A DNA stretch of 5,321 nucleotides, from the NCBI GenBank assembly GCA_023416965.1, contig JAEZGJ010000204.1:1-5321 (forward strand), written 5' to 3'. This DNA comes from Pseudomonadota bacterium. GTDB lineage: Bacteria > Pseudomonadota > Alphaproteobacteria > Rhizobiales > Phreatobacteraceae. The notes beneath the pieces are model-generated. The model worked only from the letters and a program-made list of their open reading frames with translations, was not told the origin of the DNA and did no database searches. The translations under genes and the position numbers were made by a program. Shown here piece by piece: positions 1-5,321 of this stretch. The stretch's first letter is position 1, and each line of letters begins with the position of its first letter.

Positions 1-1549
1 AATTGTCTCCCGAGGAACCGGTCAGGTTGTCCGCCAGCATTGAACCGATGACGTTCTCGATGCTGATCAGGGTATCCGTGCCGCCGAACCCGTCAGTGGC
101 AATCCCGGTGGCGAGGTTGACCGTGACGCCATTGGGCGCGGGCCCCTGGTCAGCGAAAGCTTCGGCGATGTAGGACACCCAGTCCGTGCCCTCGCCGCCA
201 TCGATGTAGTCGTTTCCGGCGAGCCCCTGGAAGAATTCATTGGCCGCAGAACTGCCGATCATCGTGTCCGCGAAACGCGTGCCCCGGACACTCTCGATGC
301 TGATCAATGTGTCGGTATTACCGAATCCGTCGAACGCGATTCCGGCGGCCAGGTTGACCTGGGCGCCGGTCGAGCCGCCGCGGAGATAGTCAGTATCGTA
401 ACGGACTTCGTCGAGATCGCCTCCACCGTCGATCACGTCGTTGCCTGCAGAACCTATCAGTGTATTGCGCCCGCTATCTCCGGTGAGCGAATCCGCAAAG
501 GCTGATCCCCGGACGGCCTCGATGCTCGAGAACGTGTCCGTATTGCCGAAGCTGTCGATTGCGACGCCGGTGGCAAGATTGACGGTGACGCCGGACGTGC
601 CGCCGTTCGAATGGTCGAGGTCGTAGGCGATCGTGTCGAAGCCGTCGCCGCCGATGAACGTGTCGTTGCCGGCGAGCCCGCGGAACGTGTTGTCCGCACC
701 GTCACCGGTCATGTGATCGACCTGGTTGGTGCCCCTGACATTTTCGATGCCGCTGAGGGTGTCGGTATTGCCGAAGCCGTCCGTCGCGGTGCCGGTCGCC
801 AGGTTCACCACGACCCCGAGCAGGCCGCCGAAACTGGCGTCGCGGTCGTAGCGGGCTTCGTCGAAGCCGCGGCCGCCCGTGAGACTGTCGTTTCCACCAA
901 GCCCCTGGAAGCCATCGCCGAAGAACTCGACGCGGTCGCTGCCGATGAACGTATCCGCCTGCATCGTGCCGCGGACGCCTTCGATACCGGACACCGTGTC
1001 GGTGTTCCCGAAGCCGTCGGTGACGAAACCGGTGCTCAGGTTTGCCGTGATGCCGGCGGTTCCTCCCCAAGTTGCATCGAGATCATAGCGCAGTTCGTCG
1101 TAACCGCCTCCGCCATGAATGGTGTCGTTGCCGCCCAGTCCGCGGAAAATCTCAGAGCTGAAACTCGCCTCAACACCGCCAATCATCAGGTCAACGTTGG
1201 CGGTACCGCGGACAGTTTCGATGCTGGACAGAGTGTCCGTATTGCCGAAACCATCTGTCGCGGTTCCGGTCAGCAGGTTGACGGTGACCCCGCCGACTCC
1301 ACCATTCGCTGCGTCGAAATCATAACGGACCTCATCGAAGCCATCACCGCCGATGATGGTGTCGTTCCCCCCCAGGCCTCGAAACGAATTGTCCCCGCTG
1401 TCGCCCGTCAAAGTGTCCGCTTGATTGGTGCCGCGGATCGCCTCGATGCTGATGAGAGTATCGGTATTGCCGAAGCCATCGGTGGCAGTGCCCGTGGCAA
1501 GATTGACCGTGACGCCGGCGGCGCCCCCTCCAGCCGCATCCCGATCGTA
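1..1549 (-). repeat. Seven tandem 75-79-residue units within the RTX gene
   Basis: I aligned the units on the tyrosine of the RYD motif (residues 162, 237, 316, 395, 470, 545 and 621). This gives unit lengths of 75, 79, 79, 75, 75 and 76 residues; the seventh is cut by the edge. DNA boundaries are 1549-1325, 1324-1088, 1087-851, 850-626, 625-401, 400-173 and 172-1. Each unit carries YDxDxxxGG, GVTVNLATGxATDGFGNTDT, SIExVRGTxxAD and one pair of RTX turns (GLGGNDTIxGGxGxDE). On the DNA the units are clearly related but not identical: the plus strand repeats variants of tcggtattgccgaagcc. This suggests old duplication with divergence rather than recent expansion. Units 2 and 3 carry about four extra residues before the GLGG turn. 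Unit 7 has lost YDxD (it reads SYIAEA) and has a longer linker before GVTVNL. Confidence 0.9.
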
Positions 1550-2032
1550 ACGAACCTCGTCGAAGCCGGCGCCGCCGTTCAGGATGTCGTTGCCGCCGCC
1601 GCCGCGCAGGTTGTCGTCGCCATCTTCGCCGAAGAGCTGGTCGGCGCCACCGGCCCCGCTGAGGGAATCGTTCCCGAGTCCTCCGTAGAGCGTGTCGGCG
1701 CCACCGCCGCCATCGATGAAATCGCTTTGCGTCGTACCGGTAATGGTGTTCGCAGAGCCGTCGCCGAAGAAATTGAGGGCATCAACTCCGGACGTCCAGT
1801 TGCTGAACTGCCATTGGGCCGCGCTGAAGGTTCCGGTAATGCCGTTCACGGTCACCGTGTTGGTGAACGCGTCACCGGTGATCGTCACGCTGAGCGAAAT
1901 CAGGCCGCTGCCGAACTGGCTCCCCACGAATGTCGCAGTCGCGCCGGCCGCGGTGAGGAACTGGATGACGTCGATGTTGGACAGCGACTGAGCCGAATAG
2001 TCGGTGGTGACCGTTACCTGAAGCGTTGGCAT
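1..2032 (-). CDS. RTX (hemolysin-type) calcium-binding repeat protein, 3' end cut by window edge
   Basis: The reverse strand reads open for 677 codons from ATG at 2032 to the left edge, so the C-terminus is missing. Residues 1-100 form a Thr/Ser/Val-rich domain (starts MPTLQVTVTTDY, later FSNWTSGVD) with no Sec signal peptide. Residues 108-161 are six contiguous nonapeptides fitting the RTX consensus GGxGxDxLx. From 162 onward come seven units of 75-79 residues, each with NLATG, DGFGNTDT and SIExVRGT blocks plus one GLGGNDTIxGG turn. RTX nonapeptides bind Ca2+ in a parallel beta-roll, and such proteins normally leave the cell by a type I secretion system using a C-terminal signal, which would lie outside this window. 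No catalytic domain is visible in the part seen, so an adhesin or matrix role is possible, but an enzyme domain could follow. The start is firm: an in-frame TAA (2060-2062) lies ten codons upstream and no other ATG/GTG/TTG intervenes. Codon use is less GC-extreme than in the neighbours. Identification as RTX is confident; the function is unknown. Confidence 0.93.
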   Translation of the reverse strand, partial: MPTLQVTVTTDYSAQSLSNIDVIQFLTAAGATATFVGSQFGSGLISLSVTITGDAFTNTVTVNGITGTFSAAQWQFSNWTSGVDALNFFGDGSANTITGTTQSDFIDGGGGADTLYGGLGNDSLSGAGGADQLFGEDGDDNLRGGGGNDILNGGAGFDEVRYDRDAAGGGAAGVTVNLATGTATDGFGNTDTLISIEAIRGTNQADTLTGDSGDNSFRGLGGNDTIIGGDGFDEVRYDFDAANGGVGGVTVNLLTGTATDGFGNTDTLSSIETVRGTANVDLMIGGVEASFSSEIFRGLGGNDTIHGGGGYDELRYDLDATWGGTAGITANLSTGFVTDGFGNTDTVSGIEGVRGTMQADTFIGSDRVEFFGDGFQGLGGNDSLTGGRGFDEARYDRDASFGGLLGVVVNLATGTATDGFGNTDTLSGIENVRGTNQVDHMTGDGADNTFRGLAGNDTFIGGDGFDTIAYDLDHSNGGTSGVTVNLATGVAIDSFGNTDTFSSIEAVRGSAFADSLTGDSGRNTLIGSAGNDVIDGGGDLDEVRYDTDYLRGGSTGAQVNLAAGIAFDGFGNTDTLISIESVRGTRFADTMIGSSAANEFFQGLAGNDYIDGGEGTDWVSYIAEAFADQGPAPNGVTVNLATGIATDGFGGTDTLISIENVIGSMLADNLTGSSGDN
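1550..1711 (-). repeat. Six contiguous RTX nonapeptide repeats
   Basis: This stretch encodes residues 108-161 of the RTX protein. Read in order the nonapeptides are GGGGADTLY, GGLGNDSLS, GAGGADQLF, GEDGDDNLR, GGGGNDILN and GGAGFDEVR. Each keeps the Gly at position 1, the Gly at 4, the Asp at 6 and a large aliphatic residue at 8. In the RTX family the first six residues of each repeat form a calcium-binding turn and the last three a short beta strand. Six in a row is enough to form a local beta-roll, which may nucleate folding of the longer units that follow. Confidence 0.92.
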
Positions 2033-2038
2033 GCGGAA

Positions 2039-2043
2039 CTCCC
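2039..2043 (-). promoter_or_regulatory. Ribosome binding site of the RTX gene
   Basis: The reverse strand reads GGGAG followed by six bases (TTCCGC) and then the ATG at 2032. This is a good Shine-Dalgarno match at normal spacing. It supports this ATG over the ATG at 2059, which lies in another frame and whose reading would run through the site. Confidence 0.75.
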
Positions 2044-2088
2044 GAATAAGAGTACATGATTACCGCTGCGGCCTCGTAAAACGCCAAC

Positions 2089-2104
2089 TTAACGAAACGT
2101 TAAC
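2089..2104. promoter_or_regulatory. CtrA-box-like site / inverted repeat in the divergent intergenic region
   Basis: The plus strand reads TTAACGAAACGTTAAC, a perfect match to the alphaproteobacterial CtrA consensus TTAA-N7-TTAAC. It is also a perfect inverted repeat of TTAACG and CGTTAA around AAA, so TTAA-N7-TTAA reads on both strands. Its near edge is 57 bp from the RTX start codon and about 197 bp from the aminotransferase start, so the RTX gene is the more likely target. CtrA is the master cell-cycle and motility response regulator in this class. The match is seen directly; binding and direction of control are inferred. Confidence 0.5.
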
Positions 2105-2154
2105 ATCGACTTTGACCTAAAGGCAACCGAATCGCCCTGCCGATGGATACTGTT

Positions 2155-2186
2155 GGCGGTGGTCCCGGCGCGGTGGTCCCACCGCC
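2155..2186. repeat. GC-rich direct and inverted repeat cluster in the intergenic region
   Basis: GCGGTGGTCCC occurs twice as a direct repeat at 2156-2166 and 2170-2180, a period of 14 bp. The second copy runs into CCACCGC, giving a near-continuous palindrome GCGGTGG-TC-CCACCGC (2170-2185). The first copy can instead pair as GGCGGTGG (2155-2162) with CCACCGCC (2179-2186). It lies between the CtrA-like box and the aminotransferase start, so it could be an operator or a leader hairpin of the plus-strand gene. Very GC-rich DNA yields such pairings by chance, so the functional reading is weak. Confidence 0.35.
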
Positions 2187-2289
2187 CGCCCGCGCGCCCG
2201 CCGCATCCGCGGCCTCTCCTGTTCAAGCGCGACGACTTGCGGCATAGGGATGGCAAGGCCGCCCTCGCAGCGCGGCCGTGACGCCATCC

Positions 2290-2294
2290 GGAAA
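2290..2294 (+). promoter_or_regulatory. Probable ribosome binding site of the aminotransferase
   Basis: GGAAA lies six bases upstream of ATG 2301. It is only a partial Shine-Dalgarno match, but better than anything in front of the alternative in-frame ATG at 2250, which has no purine-rich site at suitable spacing. Together with the protein alignment this favours the 2301 start. Confidence 0.45.
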
Positions 2295-2300
2295 CGCCCC

Positions 2301-3482
2301 ATGCCCCTCAAGACCGTCGCCAATTTCGACCGTATCGGCGAGGAGAACGCCTTCGCCGTCCTCGCCCGCGCAACAGCGCTCATGCGCGCCGGCAAGGACG
2401 TCATCAATCTCGGCATCGGCCAGCCGGATTTCGCCACGCCCGAGAACATCACCGAGGCGGCCATCAAGGCGATCCGCGACGGCCATCACGGCTACACCCC
2501 TGCCAACGGCATCCTGCCGCTGCGCGAGGCTGTGGCCGCCGATCTCGACCGCCGGTTCAAGGTCCAGGTCTCGCCGGAAGAGGTGATGATCGTCCCCGGC
2601 GGCAAGGTTACCATGTTCATGGCGATCCTGATGTTCGGCGAGCCGGGCGCGGAGATCCTCTATCCCGATCCGGGCTTCCCCATCTACCGCTCGATGATCG
2701 AGTACACCGGCGCGACGCCGATCCCGGTGCCGATCCGCGAGGAGAACGGCTTCGCCTTCTCGGCCGACGAACTCCTGTCGCTGATCACGCCGAAGACCCG
2801 CCTCGTCATCGTCAACTCGCCGGCAAACCCCACGGGCGGCGTCACTCCGAAGGCCGAGATCGACAAGCTGGTGAAGGGCTTCGAGCGCTTCCCCGACGTC
2901 GCCATCATGTCCGACGAGATCTACGACCAGATGGTCTATGACGGCGAGGAGCATGTCTGCCTCCTCTCCTATCCCTCCATCCGCGACCGCACGATCCTGC
3001 TCAACGGCTGGTCGAAGACCTATGCCATGACCGGCTGGCGCCTCGGCTACTCGGTATGGCCGGGCAAGCTCTACGAATATGCGCGCAAGCTCGCGGTGAA
3101 CTCCTTCTCCTGCGTCAACGCTCCGTCCCAGTTCGCCGCACTGGAGGCCCTCACCGGGCCGCAGGACGCGGTAGGCAAGATGGTCGCCGAGTTCGACGCC
3201 CGCCGGAAGCTGGTGGTCGAGGGGCTGAACAAGCTGCCCGGCGTCTCCTGCATCGTGCCGAAGGGTGCCTTCTACGCCTTCCCCAACATCAAGGAGACCG
3301 GCTGGAAGGCGAAGCCCCTGGCCTCGGCGCTGCTCGAGGATGCCGGCGTCGCCACCATCGGCGGACCGGATTTCGGCGTGCACGGCGAGGGCTACATTCG
3401 CCTGTCCTACGCCAATTCGTCGGAGAACATCCTGAAGGCGCTCGACCGCATGAAGGGGTTCCTGGAGCGGCGGAACAGCTGA
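2301..3482 (+). CDS. PLP-dependent aminotransferase, class I/II (fold type I)
   Basis: This is a complete 393-residue cytoplasmic enzyme, about the usual length for the aspartate/alanine/aromatic aminotransferase group. Family landmarks are intact: GIGQPDFATP near residues 38-47, YTPANG at 65-70 near the substrate entrance, NPTGG at 176-180 (the Asn contacts the PLP hydroxyl), SDEIYDQMVY at 204-213 (Asp205 pairs with the pyridine nitrogen, Tyr208), SKTYAMTGWRLGY at 238-250 with Lys239 as the Schiff-base lysine, and YIRLSYA at 365-371 with Arg367 as the likely carboxylate clamp. It transfers an amino group between an amino acid and a 2-oxo acid; the exact substrate cannot be read from the sequence. 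The ATG at 2301 (MPLKTVANFD) is preferred. An in-frame ATG at 2250 would add 17 Arg/Pro-rich residues that resemble no fold-type I N-terminus. It is divergent from the RTX gene and convergent, 6 bp apart, with the permease pair, so it is probably monocistronic. Confidence 0.95.
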   Translation: MPLKTVANFDRIGEENAFAVLARATALMRAGKDVINLGIGQPDFATPENITEAAIKAIRDGHHGYTPANGILPLREAVAADLDRRFKVQVSPEEVMIVPGGKVTMFMAILMFGEPGAEILYPDPGFPIYRSMIEYTGATPIPVPIREENGFAFSADELLSLITPKTRLVIVNSPANPTGGVTPKAEIDKLVKGFERFPDVAIMSDEIYDQMVYDGEEHVCLLSYPSIRDRTILLNGWSKTYAMTGWRLGYSVWPGKLYEYARKLAVNSFSCVNAPSQFAALEALTGPQDAVGKMVAEFDARRKLVVEGLNKLPGVSCIVPKGAFYAFPNIKETGWKAKPLASALLEDAGVATIGGPDFGVHGEGYIRLSYANSSENILKALDRMKGFLERRNS

Positions 3483-3488
3483 GCGGGC

Positions 3489-3992
3489 CTATCCCCGCCC
3501 CGTCAGCAGCATCACCCCGAGCGCGGTGAGGATGGGCAGCGGCAGCGAGGCGGCCACCCGCAGCCAGACGACGCGCGTCGGCATGACCGGCAGTTCCCAG
3601 ACGATCAGCCGCTGGAAGGCGAAGAGCGCCCAGGCGGTCACATAGGTCATCACGGCGAGATAGCCGGCGCCGCTCTTCAGCGCAGAGGCGCCGATGGCGA
3701 AGCCGATCACCGGCCCGCCCGGCGTGATCGCGCCGGCCAGCGTCGCCAGCAAGAGTCCGCTGACGCCCGACTCCGGTCCGAGCCAGGAGCGCACCACCTC
3801 CTGCGGCAGCAGGGCGGCAAGGAAGCCGGCGCCGATGACGCCGATGGCGAGGCGCGGGATAAGGTAGAGGAAGTCGAGCACGCCGCTGCGGCTCGCTTCC
3901 TTCAGCACGGGGAGCCCCTTGCGCCAGGCGACGAGCGCCAGCACGGCGGTGATCACCCAGAGCGACAGGCTGACGGCGAGGGTGGCGCTCAT
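3489..3992 (-). CDS. Small YraQ/ArsP-like permease subunit, second of a pair
   Basis: This 167-residue, very hydrophobic protein has about five predicted membrane segments (roughly 4-23, 40-62, 76-92, 95-130 as one or two, 143-164). It shares a motif set with the gene just upstream: LLPQEVVRSWLG (61-72), SGVSGLLLAT, GAITPGGP (87-94), a TAWALFAFQRLIVWE segment (119-133) and SLPLPI (149-154). The GAIxPGGP signature and overall pattern point to the predicted permease family PF03773/COG0701. Members of that family are usually 300-350 residues with two such halves, so this looks like a half-length unit. Its ATG overlaps the upstream stop as ATGA and is preceded by a strong GGAGGG. It has no cysteine, which argues against thiol-based metalloid handling as in ArsP. 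The likely role is inner-membrane transport together with its partner; the substrate is unknown. It ends with TAG, 6 bp from the stop of the convergent aminotransferase. Confidence 0.8.
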   Translation of the reverse strand: MSATLAVSLSLWVITAVLALVAWRKGLPVLKEASRSGVLDFLYLIPRLAIGVIGAGFLAALLPQEVVRSWLGPESGVSGLLLATLAGAITPGGPVIGFAIGASALKSGAGYLAVMTYVTAWALFAFQRLIVWELPVMPTRVVWLRVAASLPLPILTALGVMLLTGRG

Positions 3993-4546
3993 CGCGGCCC
4001 TCCGGGCACGACGCGCGCCAGCCAGTGGGCGAGCAGCCCGGCGACGATGGGCAGCGGCAGCGAGACGAGCATGCGCGTCGTCACGAAATCGACGCCGAGG
4101 AAGGGTGCTTCCCAGATGATCGCGCGGTTGAGGCCGATCAGCGTCCAGCTCGTCACGAAGGCGACGGCAGGCCCGACGCCTGCGCCCACCGCAAGCAGCG
4201 CGCCGGCCAGCGGATAGATGGTGAAGGGTCCGCCCGGCATGATGGCGCCGATGGCGGTTGCGATCACAAGGCCGGTGATGCCGGAATCGCCGCCGATCCA
4301 GCGCGAGACGAATTCACGCGGCAGCACCGCCGCCACGAAGGCGCCGATCAGGCAGCCAGCCAGAACCTTCGGCAGGATGTCGAGGAAGAGCCAGGAATCC
4401 TCGGCGAGAATGTGCAGCACGCCGGGCCAGCCGTCCCGCACCAGGACGAAGCCCGCCCCGGCGAGGACGAGGGCCAGCACGAACAGCGTCGAGCCGTCGA
4501 CGAGGGTGCGGGGCTTCTTCGGTGAAGGCTCGGGCTGCGATGTCAA
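3989..4546 (-). CDS. Small YraQ/ArsP-like permease subunit, first of a pair (TTG start)
   Basis: This 185-residue inner-membrane protein has a short polar N-terminus (residues 1-18, proline/lysine-rich) and about five predicted membrane segments (19-37, 52-76, 88-105, 108-131, 156-177). Motifs match its downstream paralogue: LPREFVSRWIG (75-85), SGITGLVIAT, GAIMPGGP (100-107), TSWTLIGLNRAIIWE (132-146) and SLPLPI (162-167). I assign both to the PF03773/COG0701 predicted permease family, of which each is about half the usual length, so a heterodimer forming one full transporter is the simplest inference. There is one cysteine (Cys65). The start is TTG at 4546: the frame upstream has no ATG or GTG before unrelated sequence, and no clear Shine-Dalgarno precedes it. 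The protein could start slightly downstream, but no ATG/GTG precedes the first membrane segment. The gene lies 111 bp after the DUF533 gene, separated by a hairpin. Confidence 0.8.
   Translation of the reverse strand: MTSQPEPSPKKPRTLVDGSTLFVLALVLAGAGFVLVRDGWPGVLHILAEDSWLFLDILPKVLAGCLIGAFVAAVLPREFVSRWIGGDSGITGLVIATAIGAIMPGGPFTIYPLAGALLAVGAGVGPAVAFVTSWTLIGLNRAIIWEAPFLGVDFVTTRMLVSLPLPIVAGLLAHWLARVVPGGPR
3998..4003 (-). promoter_or_regulatory. Strong Shine-Dalgarno inside the upstream permease gene
   Basis: The reverse strand reads GGAGGG, then five bases, then the ATG at 3992. It sits within the last codons (PGGPR) of the upstream permease gene. With the ATGA overlap it indicates translational coupling, and possibly extra initiation to balance the two subunits. 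Confidence 0.8.
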
Positions 4547-4613
4547 ATGCGGGGCCGGGCAGGATCGACGGGGGTCCCGCGAGGGAACCGGATCACCATA
4601 GGCCCGGGCCCGC

Positions 4614-4639
4614 TGCGCCGGAACCGTCGCTCCGGCGCA
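4614..4639 (-). terminator. Hairpin downstream of the DUF533 gene, possible terminator
   Basis: TGCGCCGGA (4614-4622) pairs perfectly with TCCGGCGCA (4631-4639): a nine-base GC-rich stem with an eight-base loop, beginning 18 bp past the DUF533 stop codon. No T-run follows on the minus strand, so it is not a classic intrinsic terminator. It may act as a transcript 3' end together with Rho, or just stabilise the mRNA. A perfect ten-base palindrome (GGCCCGGGCC, 4601-4610) follows directly. Confidence 0.5.
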
Positions 4640-4657
4640 TCAGGCGTGCATGGCCGC

Positions 4658-5321
4658 TCAGGCAGCCGCGGAGGCCTTGGCTTCCGCCGCCGCCTGATCG
4701 AGATGGGCGACCAGCGAGGCCTCGAGGCCAAGGGCCTGGGCGAAGTCCTTGAGGAACGTCGCCTCCGCCGCCGTGTCGACGTTCATGCCGAGATGGGCGG
4801 CGATATAGGCCTGCGCCTTCATCTCGTCGGTGGTGCAGGAGGCGGCGATGATCTTGATGCTGACCGGCGCGGCGAGAACGCCGTCGAGGAAGCTCTTCTC
4901 CGCCTGGCCGAGGCCCATGGAATCGAGCTGGCCGACGATCATGGTCCGCTCCTCCGGGCTCATCTCGCCATCGGCATAGGCTGCCGCCACCATGGCGCGG
5001 AGCAGGATCTCGGCCGTGTCCTCGATGGTGCCGCCCGCCTCGGCGAAGCCCTCCGGCGCCTTGCCCATGCCGAGCAGCGAGGTGACATCGTCGATCGTGC
5101 CCTGCACCACCGGCTTGCCCTGCTGGTAGTTGCGCAGCGCCACATAGGCGAGGCCGCCGATGGCCGCGAGGCCGCCGACCTGCACCGCCGTGCCAGCGAT
5201 CTTGCGGCCGGCGCCGGTGCCGAGCAGGAGGCCCGCCAGGGTTCCCGCGGCGGCGCCGCCGGCGAAACCGCCGGCATTCTTCTGCAGCACCTCGGTGGCC
5301 TGCCCCAGCAGTCCGCCGAGG
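4658..5321 (-). CDS. DUF533 / YebE-like inner membrane protein with TerB-like domain, 5' end cut
   Basis: The frame is open from the right edge to a TGA at 4658-4660, giving 220 visible residues; the true start lies outside the window. A GTG at 5290 is in frame, but the reading upstream of it (LGGLLGQATE) continues the Gly-rich N-terminus typical of this family, so it is not the start. Visible residues 17-61 are Gly/Ala/Leu-rich with two likely membrane segments (about 20-35 and 43-61), including LLLGTGAGRK. Residues 102-210 are an alpha-helical TerB-like domain with the acidic motif AAAYADGEMSPEER (112-125), a metal-binding region in TerB-type folds. The architecture matches DUF533 (PF04391; E. 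coli YebE), an inner-membrane protein family of unclear function. Tellurite resistance should not be assumed. It is probably a separate transcription unit from the permeases because of the hairpin after its stop. Confidence 0.88.
   Translation of the reverse strand, partial: LGGLLGQATEVLQKNAGGFAGGAAAGTLAGLLLGTGAGRKIAGTAVQVGGLAAIGGLAYVALRNYQQGKPVVQGTIDDVTSLLGMGKAPEGFAEAGGTIEDTAEILLRAMVAAAYADGEMSPEERTMIVGQLDSMGLGQAEKSFLDGVLAAPVSIKIIAASCTTDEMKAQAYIAAHLGMNVDTAAEATFLKDFAQALGLEASLVAHLDQAAAEAKASAAA

Noticed and set aside
611..2059. A 482-codon plus-strand open frame opposite the RTX gene
   Set aside because: It mirrors the repeat structure of the minus-strand RTX gene: the repeated codons leave the antisense frame free of stops. 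The protein is a monotonous Val/Ala/Glu/Asp mixture with no recognisable fold, and the minus-strand reading has canonical RTX motifs, a ribosome binding site and a defined start.
1872..2087. A 71-codon minus-strand frame starting upstream of the RTX start
   Set aside because: It overlaps the RTX N-terminus in another frame and reads as Arg/His-rich noise. The GGGAG site is placed for the RTX ATG, not this one.
2112..2151. TTGACC (2112-2117) and GATACT (2146-2151) as a sigma-70 promoter for the aminotransferase
   Set aside because: The two hexamers are 28 bp apart, far from the 16-18 bp needed, and no better -10 lies at the correct distance.
2223..3383. A 386-codon minus-strand open frame opposite the aminotransferase
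   Set aside because: High-GC antisense shadow. The Arg/His/Asp/Gly-rich translation has no domain, while the plus-strand frame has every catalytic motif of a PLP enzyme.
3483..3498. GCGGG / CCCGC hairpin between the convergent stop codons as a bidirectional terminator
   Set aside because: The stem is only five base pairs, it overlaps the permease stop codon and no T-run follows on either strand. Such short stems are common at this GC content.
4025..4525. Plus-strand open frame opposite the first permease gene
   Set aside because: The translation is Arg/Asp/Gln/Ala-rich with no recognisable domain, whereas the minus strand encodes regular membrane segments and family motifs.
4543..4731. Minus-strand 62-codon frame between the DUF533 and permease genes
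   Set aside because: It overlaps the DUF533 3' end and reads as Arg/Pro-rich sequence typical of GC-rich noise, with no ribosome binding site.
5288..5290. GTG as the start of the DUF533 gene
   Set aside because: The frame stays open upstream to the window edge and the upstream residues (LGGLLGQATE) fit the family's N-terminus, so the gene is truncated by the window rather than starting here.

Overview
The window is high-GC DNA, most likely from an alphaproteobacterium and probably a member of the Hyphomicrobiales (rhizobia and relatives). This rests on three things: GC-rich codon use, the kinds of proteins encoded, and a perfect match to the CtrA box (TTAA-N7-TTAAC) in the one sizeable intergenic region. 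The taxonomic call is inference; no marker gene is present.

Layout. Positions 1-2032 are the first 677 codons of a long minus-strand gene for an RTX-type (hemolysin-type) calcium-binding protein, cut by the left edge. It has a short N-terminal domain of about 100 residues, six contiguous glycine/aspartate nonapeptides, and then seven tandem units of 75-79 residues. A 268-bp divergent intergenic region (2033-2300) holds its ribosome binding site, the CtrA-like box and a small GC-rich repeat cluster. Positions 2301-3482 on the plus strand encode a complete fold-type I, PLP-dependent aminotransferase. It converges, with only 6 bp between stop codons, on a minus-strand pair of small membrane proteins (3989-4546 and 3489-3992). 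These two look like paralogous half-length permeases of the YraQ/ArsP (PF03773) family, coupled by an ATGA overlap. Upstream of them, 4658 to the right edge is the 3' part of a minus-strand DUF533/YebE-like membrane protein with a TerB-like C-terminal domain. A strong hairpin follows its stop.

How the genes relate. Only the two permease genes clearly form a translational unit and probably one transporter. The RTX gene, the aminotransferase and the DUF533 gene look like separate transcription units with unrelated roles: a secreted calcium-binding protein, amino acid metabolism and an envelope protein. I see no RNA genes, CRISPR arrays, insertion sequences or phage genes.

Most distinctive points: the modular long-period RTX repeats, the CtrA-type box in front of that gene, and the split permease. 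None of these amounts to a clearly new system on the sequence alone.
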